DNA from: Macquaria australasica
Lineage: Eukaryota > Chordata > Actinopteri > Centrarchiformes > Percichthyidae
NCBI GenBank assembly: GCA_005408345.1
Contig: SEMN01000120.1
Location: 62,001-126,000 of the forward strand
Direction of reading: 5' to 3'
Length of the DNA stretch: 64,000 nucleotides
The position numbers and the translations under genes were made by a program. Within the stretch, counting starts at the first letter, position 1. Each line of letters opens with the position of its first letter. A model generated the notes under the pieces. That model was not told the origin of the DNA and made no database searches. It saw nothing but the letters and a program-made list of their open reading frames with translations. Below, piece after piece: positions 58,861-64,000 of the stretch.

Positions 58861-60629
58861 AATTTAACACTAAGGGCGAGGAGGGGGCAAAGCAGCACAC
58901 AGTCATAATAATAACAAGACGATGAGTTAGTCTAGGCGAGTTCATTGCCACTTCGTCAATGACAAAAGCTTGTTGAGGTGTTAAGAAAATGAGCCATACT
59001 GTTGTACAAGATGACATGTTCCTTCATTACAATATCGAGAAAATGGCACATTCACCGTCCTGCTGCCATTAATATTTACTAACGCACCAAATGTCTTTTA
59101 ATCCGAGGCTGAAAATAGTCCCCAACAACTTCACAATTTATTCATATTTGAGTAATGTTTGCTAAAAACTACAGTGCCCAGCTGCTTTAGGTAACTACTT
59201 AGCCATTCTTAACAATAAAGCTTTATACTTGCCTATTTTTAAAGATTTACATCATCTGTAGGAACTAATGGGTTTGGAGCTAAGTGCTGCAGACAGATGG
59301 GAAAGTCGGAAAGTTTTATAAGACCAACAACATATTGGTGGTTTTGGTCTTTTCACGGAATTTGATGACAATAACATCACCACCATCTTTTAAGACAGAC
59401 ATATACCCAATCTGCAATCTGCTCCTGAATCAACACTGACTAATCATTACTGGCTAAATGTTTCTATCTTTTATTTTTCGTTGCTCTGCAGTGTACGGCT
59501 CTCAGAATGTGGAAAATCCTAGTTTTGATGGAGCTGAATTATTACTGTTACATTAATGTGAACGTTGTATTTTTCTGACAGTTGCTATTAGCTGCTATTG
59601 TTGAAGTAGAAGGATGACAGATCAAGTTCATGATAACACTGTTATCTGAGTGATTAATGCAGTCATTATGTAGAAATGATAATGGCTTTTATTTGTCATA
59701 GCAGAAATAATTCAAACAGGTTTATTTGTCAGAAGCTTATTCATTAAGATATTTTGCATCGAGTAAAATAATGTGTATAAAAACAATCATATTTTAGAGA
59801 ACTGTAAAGAAAAAAACCAGCAACATGAATATATTATGAGTCTGAAAGCCATAAATCAAGCAGAAGACAATGAAAGTGTCAAAATGTTGAATTATTTCAG
59901 AGAACACTGCATGTTTGATCATGGCTTTGAATCTTCCATGAAAGCGATTTCCTTCTTCAAATGCTCCCTGCAGAGTGTGGTCTCACAGTGAAAAATAAGA
60001 GAGAAAGAGGGACAAGAGAAAGTTGGCTGGCAAATACTGGCTCCCCTGGCGTCTTTTCCAGTACACAGCCAAGATGGCCATATTGTGTCTCTAAACAAAT
60101 CGAATGGTTGGCACTGTGACAAGCCAGCCTCTGTGGTGTTCAGATTCACCGAGTCAGCACGACTGTGCTCCTTCATTCCCAGGTCACCGCATGCAGCAGC
60201 CAGCAGGGAGCCTCAGTCCTGTTTACTCAACTGCTGGACAGCAACTGTGTCATTAGTCTTTTGGCTGTGAGTTGAAAAAAAATAATACAAGACGCATTGA
60301 TTACTTTGTGCTAAGTTTTTAAACTAAATGCAGTCCATCTTCAGTCCTTTCCAATTCGTTATATTGTGACTAAAGATTCCCACTGGGTTGAGGCTGAGCC
60401 TTATTTATATAATTTAAAGAATGAACATTTATCTACAGACTCAAGGGTTTCACTAAACAGATCCATCTCTCCCTGTAGCTTTGCAACACACACACACAGA
60501 AACACCTTGGCTTTGTATAGATTCAGTATCATGACTTGTACTCGCTCAACTCTTCCTTAAAATGGTTCTCACAATGAACCATTTTTATTCCAGCAGTTGT
60601 TTTTTTTGTTTGTTTTTTTTGTTAAATAG
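58861..60629. other. Unassigned
   Basis: No gene or recognised repeat. Frames up to 85 codons near 59773-60270 are on both strands and show no domain. Confidence 0.45.
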
Positions 60630-60943
60630 ATTAAGCATTTGGTCTATAAAACATCAGAAAATAATTTAAAAGTGACAATTTCCAAGAAGGTAAAGTGACG
60701 TCTTCTTGTTCTATCTTGTTTGTCCGATAAACAGTCCAAAACCCAAAGATATTCCATTTACATTGATATAAAACAAAGAAAAGCTGCAAATCCTCACATT
60801 TAAGAAGCTGGGAACCCTAAAACATTTGGCATCATTGCTTGAAAATGAACATAAACAATTAGCCTAGCCAATTATCAAACTAGTTGCAGATTAACATTCA
60901 GTCGATTGACTAATCAGTTAAATGACTGATCGTTGCAGCTCTA
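60630..60943 (+). mobile_element. hAT-type MITE with ATCGATTAA-class ends, 5'-truncated
   Basis: TTTGGTCTATAAAACATCAG, TTTGTCCGATAAACAGTCC, AAGATATTCCATTTACA, TCACATTTAAGAAGCTGG and the right end GATCGTTGCAGCTCTAA follow the order of a very abundant fish MITE whose ends read 'AGGGCTGCAACTAA...'. The left terminus is missing. Confidence 0.8.
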
Positions 60944-61019
60944 ATAAATGCAACAAGTCCTCCAAATTAAACAACACAATACGTCCTTTTTGAAACTGCT
61001 CTCTAGAACAACACATAGA

Positions 61020-61988
61020 AGTGTTTCTGATCTGACCGTTACAAAAGAAAAAAAATCAGTTTTATGACGTGACAACGCTATGGTTAAGGTTTGGTTAGGG
61101 TCAGGTAAAGACCATAGTTTGGGTTAAAAGTAATATAATAGTAATATAAAGTATTTAATTAAGGTTAGGGAAACATCATTTGGGTTAAAATAACTACTTT
61201 TTAAGGTTAAAAGTTGGGTAGGCAGTTTTCTTTTGGCGTCAAAAATGCCATATTAATTCAAGTGGTCTGAGAACAGACCTCTACACGAAGCTTCAGGCTC
61301 ATTACGTTCAAAGCCATGGCGCTCATAACGACAAGTGGCAAAGAGGCATGATGACAAACAGTGGGTAATAACTTTTGATGGGGGACAGTGTGTGTACTAG
61401 CCTCTCTTCCCGCTGCTGGACGGCGTTCCAGCTGCCTCTGAAGCCTGGGGCGCTCTGCTCTGCGGCCACAAAGCGCTGGAGGGGCGTCTTTGAGAAAACA
61501 AGTAGCACCGGGAGGGACCACGGTCTCTGTGAGGCTCACGCCGTGGAGAGCGAGCCCTACAAGGGATACGGTTTCGCAGGGGAACCGACTCCTTCTGCTG
61601 CCTGTCGAAGTTGTGGGTTTGGTGGGAGAGGCTTAGCGGAGTGATACGAGGCAGCAGAGAGAGAGGTGGAAGGTTTTGCCCAGGTTGCACAGATTTTGCC
61701 TACCCCAGCTTTAAGGGGCCTTCATCGTCATGGTTACAATAACCACGTAGTTAAAGTCAGGGAAAGATAGTGGTCATGGTTGAAAGAAACCAACATTGAC
61801 TATCAGTAGGAAATGGAAATCGAACAGCGGTCTCCCATGGCAAAGTATGATGTGTTGTAGACCCAACCTCCTCCCTCTGCGGGCTTTATGGCTCTATAAT
61901 AATGTCACCCAACTCCCTCCTTTGTTCCCGACAGACAACAGTCATTATTCCTTTGGTAACAAATGTTGTTTTGGGGGCATTTGTTAAA
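61020..61988 (+). repeat. R3-like host repeat split by a TTAA element
   Basis: The left part (61020-61206) is rich in TATGGTTAAGGTTTGGTTAG and GGGTTAAAA blocks. The right part (61715-61988) continues with TTCATCGTCATGGTTACAAT (also at 39428), GGAAATCGAACAGCGG, GACCCAACCTCCTCCC and ACAACAGTCATTATTCC. The interruption coincides exactly with the TIR element at 61207-61714. Confidence 0.7.
61207..61714. mobile_element. Nested TTAA-flanked MITE with GC-rich interior
   Basis: The left end TTAAAAGTTGGGTAGGCAG and right end CTACCCCAGCTTTAA are inverted matches, and both include TTAA. The interior (61370-61640) is strongly GC-rich against an AT-rich background. It carries open frames on both strands (for example 61375-61644 and 61397-61690), none with a recognised domain. 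Internal GC-richness of this kind can mark captured host sequence or a promoter. Confidence 0.7.
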
Positions 61989-62803
61989 ATGACTGATGCT
62001 GTCATTTTTCTTGGGAGGACAGTTTCAATAAATACTACCTTTATGAAATGTGTCATTTTCATCTGCTGTTAGTTCAACTCTGTCTTAATTTTTGAGGCTG
62101 TAGTTTCTGGTGTTTTTCCACTGGACTGCATTAGATTGTAAGGTGTTTGTAATGTTGTGTACATAAAGTGAACATTTACATTTAGGTATTTATAGGACTG
62201 TTGTGTTGGATTGTATTACATTGTACAGAGGTTTCAGTGTATATCCTATAGTGAATAAGGACACCATATAAAGTATATACTGTATATTCCCATATAAAGC
62301 TGAAATCTCTAAAGAGTCCAGAAACCTTTTTGCCACCGAAACAGAAATGGCTGCTCTCTCTGAGGCGATGAATGTCTATTTTTTACAACAGCGCTGTAGA
62401 AGAAACGTCTTTGTGTCACACACCTACACAAACCGCATGCACACAACACATACATACCTACACACACGCACACAGACGAAGACTTAACAGACTCAGCCAC
62501 ACACATCCATTACTGACTTCCCAACAATAGCCCTTTACAGGCAAATAAAGGGTATTAGTGTAAGAGCTGTAAAATCTGTCACACCTCCAGTTATGTGTGT
62601 CAGACAGTCAAACACGGAGGAAAAAGAATGGGAGATAAAAGAATCGATAGAGGAAAGAGAGAAAGTGAAAAGGGAGTGAGATTAGCCGTGTATCTGCTGT
62701 GTACTCACTGGGATGCAAGCAGGCTAATTGCTCAGAGACCAACACGAGGCCCTGGGATGAGGAGCTTCAGCAGCTCTGATCAATTGTTAGAAGTTCTGGT
62801 GAT
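61989..62803. other. Unassigned
   Basis: No recognised gene or repeat; a CA-rich patch lies at 62420-62480. Confidence 0.45.
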
Positions 62804-62828
62804 ATGTGTGTGTGTGTGTGGGGGGGGG
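62804..62828 (+). repeat. (TG)8 followed by G9
   Basis: TG repeats run from 62804 directly into nine G residues (62820-62828). Confidence 0.93.
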
Positions 62829-62854
62829 TCCAACTGATCAGATGTCCAGCAAAT

Positions 62855-64000
62855 ATTTAGCAGTGTAGCAATACTGCAATGTGAATTTACACTGCAAGTA
62901 AAAGTCCTGTATTTCAAATCTTCAATCAAGTAAAAGTACAAAAGTAATATCAGCAAAATGTACTTAAAGCTTTAATGAATATTTTTATGTTTTTAATGGA
63001 TCAAGTGTGTAATGGGAAAAGTGTTGCTTGTAGTGACGAATCCACAGAGAATGATCAGTCTGCTGTTCCACTTGCTTTTAAGCTTCTTTCAGATTATTGT
63101 TTAGGTTTTCTGGCCCGCAACTTTATTGTTCTGGTTCACTTTGTTTCCAGCCACAACAGGCAGCTGTTTTTTGCAACAACAACAACAAAAAAAAATCTTA
63201 AACCTGACTGTATACTACTAGCCTAGGACCAAACGGCAGACAGAAAAAGTCAGCGACTAGCTGGTGAACATAGTGGAGCATTTATCATCTAAAGAGCCAG
63301 ATATTTCCCTCAGGGGTTGGTGGAGACCAAAAACAGAGCTAAAAGGAGAGTAAATATTGGACTTACATTCATCACGTGGACACAAACACAACACTAAATG
63401 ATTACTAATGTTGCTCCATAGATGTGTAACTAGGCAGCTGTTTGCTAAAGAGTTTGGTGGTAATGAGATGTTGTAGTGGGTCAAGGTGGAACTATCGGGC
63501 CTTTAATCCATAACAATGCCTCATATCTTACAAGCTGATCTTATGCTTTGTATTAAAATGAAATAAAATAAAATAGGTATAACATAAAAGGGAAATTGTC
63601 AAGTAAAAGTACCTCATAACTACTTTAGAAAAGAAGTTACATTCCACCACTGGATGAAAGAAGTATCTTTTAGTAGTATGTAAGAGTAGCAATATCATAA
63701 TGTAAAAAAATACTCCATTACAAGCAAAAGTCCTGCATTAAAAATATGTTAACAGCAAAATGTACTTAAGTATCAAAAGTAAAAGCACCCGTTATGCAGA
63801 AAGGCCCCTCTTGTAGGGTTATATTATTTTATATATAAAATTATTGCATTATCAATATTAACTCATTAACATTAACATTAACACCATTTTAATGTTGTAG
63901 CTGGTCGAGGTGGAGCTTTTTAACTACTGTATTTTTTATGTTGGTTATATGCTGTTAGGTAGTTTAATCTATAACAATGCATTGTATTTGATTAGCTGCT
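62855..64000 (+). repeat. R5 dispersed repeat pieces, partly tandem, running off the window
   Basis: A first piece (about 62855-62990) carries AAGTAAAAGTCCTGTATTTC, AATCAAGTAAAAGTAC and GCAAAATGTACTTAAAGC. Its continuation appears to resume at about 63450 (TAGTGGGTCAAGGTGG, ATCCATAACAATGCCTCAT) and to end near CATTCCACCACTGG (63642-63655). A second copy starts at about 63680 (CAAGCAAAAGTCCTGCATT, ATGTACTTAAGTATC, AGCTGGTCGAGGTGGAGC, AATCTATAACAATGCATTG) and is cut by the window edge. The stretch 63000-63450 between them (GGAGCATTTATCATCTAAAG, TTGGTGGAGACC) looks like a further element inserted in the first copy. Confidence 0.72.

Noticed and set aside
61081..61215. Telomere-like GGTTAGGG-type repeats
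   Set aside because: The GGTTAGG-like words are irregular and belong to a dispersed repeat, not a tandem TTAGGG array.
1..64000. Endogenous retrovirus or other viral insertion
   Set aside because: No paired long terminal repeats, primer-binding site or gag/pol/env-like frames were seen anywhere.

Overview
The window looks like 64 kb of non-coding euchromatin from a ray-finned fish, most likely a percomorph teleost. The base composition is AT-rich. No run of open frames looks like a conserved protein-coding gene, and I found no rRNA or tRNA gene, CRISPR array or bacterial-style operon. The many 60-140 codon open frames are scattered, do not stack into exons, and mostly lie over repeats or low-complexity DNA. 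The segment is best read as an intergenic desert or the inside of a very large intron. The organism call rests on repeat families that I recognise from memory as typical of percomorph genomes; no database was searched.

Layout. 1-10 kb: mostly unassigned sequence with a 22-copy CTAT microsatellite (394-481), a fragment of the palindromic TTAA-type MITE called R1 here (4064-4445), and a separate 270-bp hairpin element (4688-4960). 10-14 kb: an internally deleted pogo/Tigger-like transposase relic (10232-10605), a 157-bp tandem repeat of 3.8 copies (10728-11320), a decayed Tc1-like transposase on the minus strand (12620-13135) and a retroposon tail (13352-13590). 14-27 kb: further R1 copies (15599-16093 is nearly complete), a second dispersed repeat with internal ~140-bp units (R2, 22300-23100), a hAT-type MITE (26064-26317) and a short basic ORF that looks transposon-borne (26916-27206, minus). 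27-44 kb: long unassigned stretches, several dinucleotide microsatellites, copies of a third repeat (R3), an old SINE relic and an L2-like LINE reverse-transcriptase relic (about 40060-40905). 44-53 kb: an R1 copy interrupted by a 329-bp element whose second copy lies inverted 3 kb away (48142-48469), and a young tRNA-headed SINE with a perfect 17-bp target duplication (51922-52105).

53-64 kb holds the most striking object. A 1.69-kb foldback element (57125-58813) has perfect 32-bp terminal inverted repeats and a 7-bp flanking duplication, and sits inside an older dispersed repeat (R4). Its body is two arrays of palindromic hexamers (GATATC, ACTAGT, ACATGT and one-base variants) spaced almost exactly 21-22 bp apart, about two DNA helical turns. 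The arrays flank a unique core that carries a perfect 25-bp stem. Beyond it lie a hAT MITE, a GC-rich TTAA element nested in R3-like DNA, and tandem pieces of the 'AAGTAAAAGTAC' dispersed repeat (R5) running off the end.

The recurring theme is nesting. At least three young elements (44924, 57125, 61207) are inserted in older mobile elements, and all transposase and reverse-transcriptase ORFs are broken. Nothing here appears able to mobilise itself, so the non-autonomous elements must have used enzymes encoded elsewhere.
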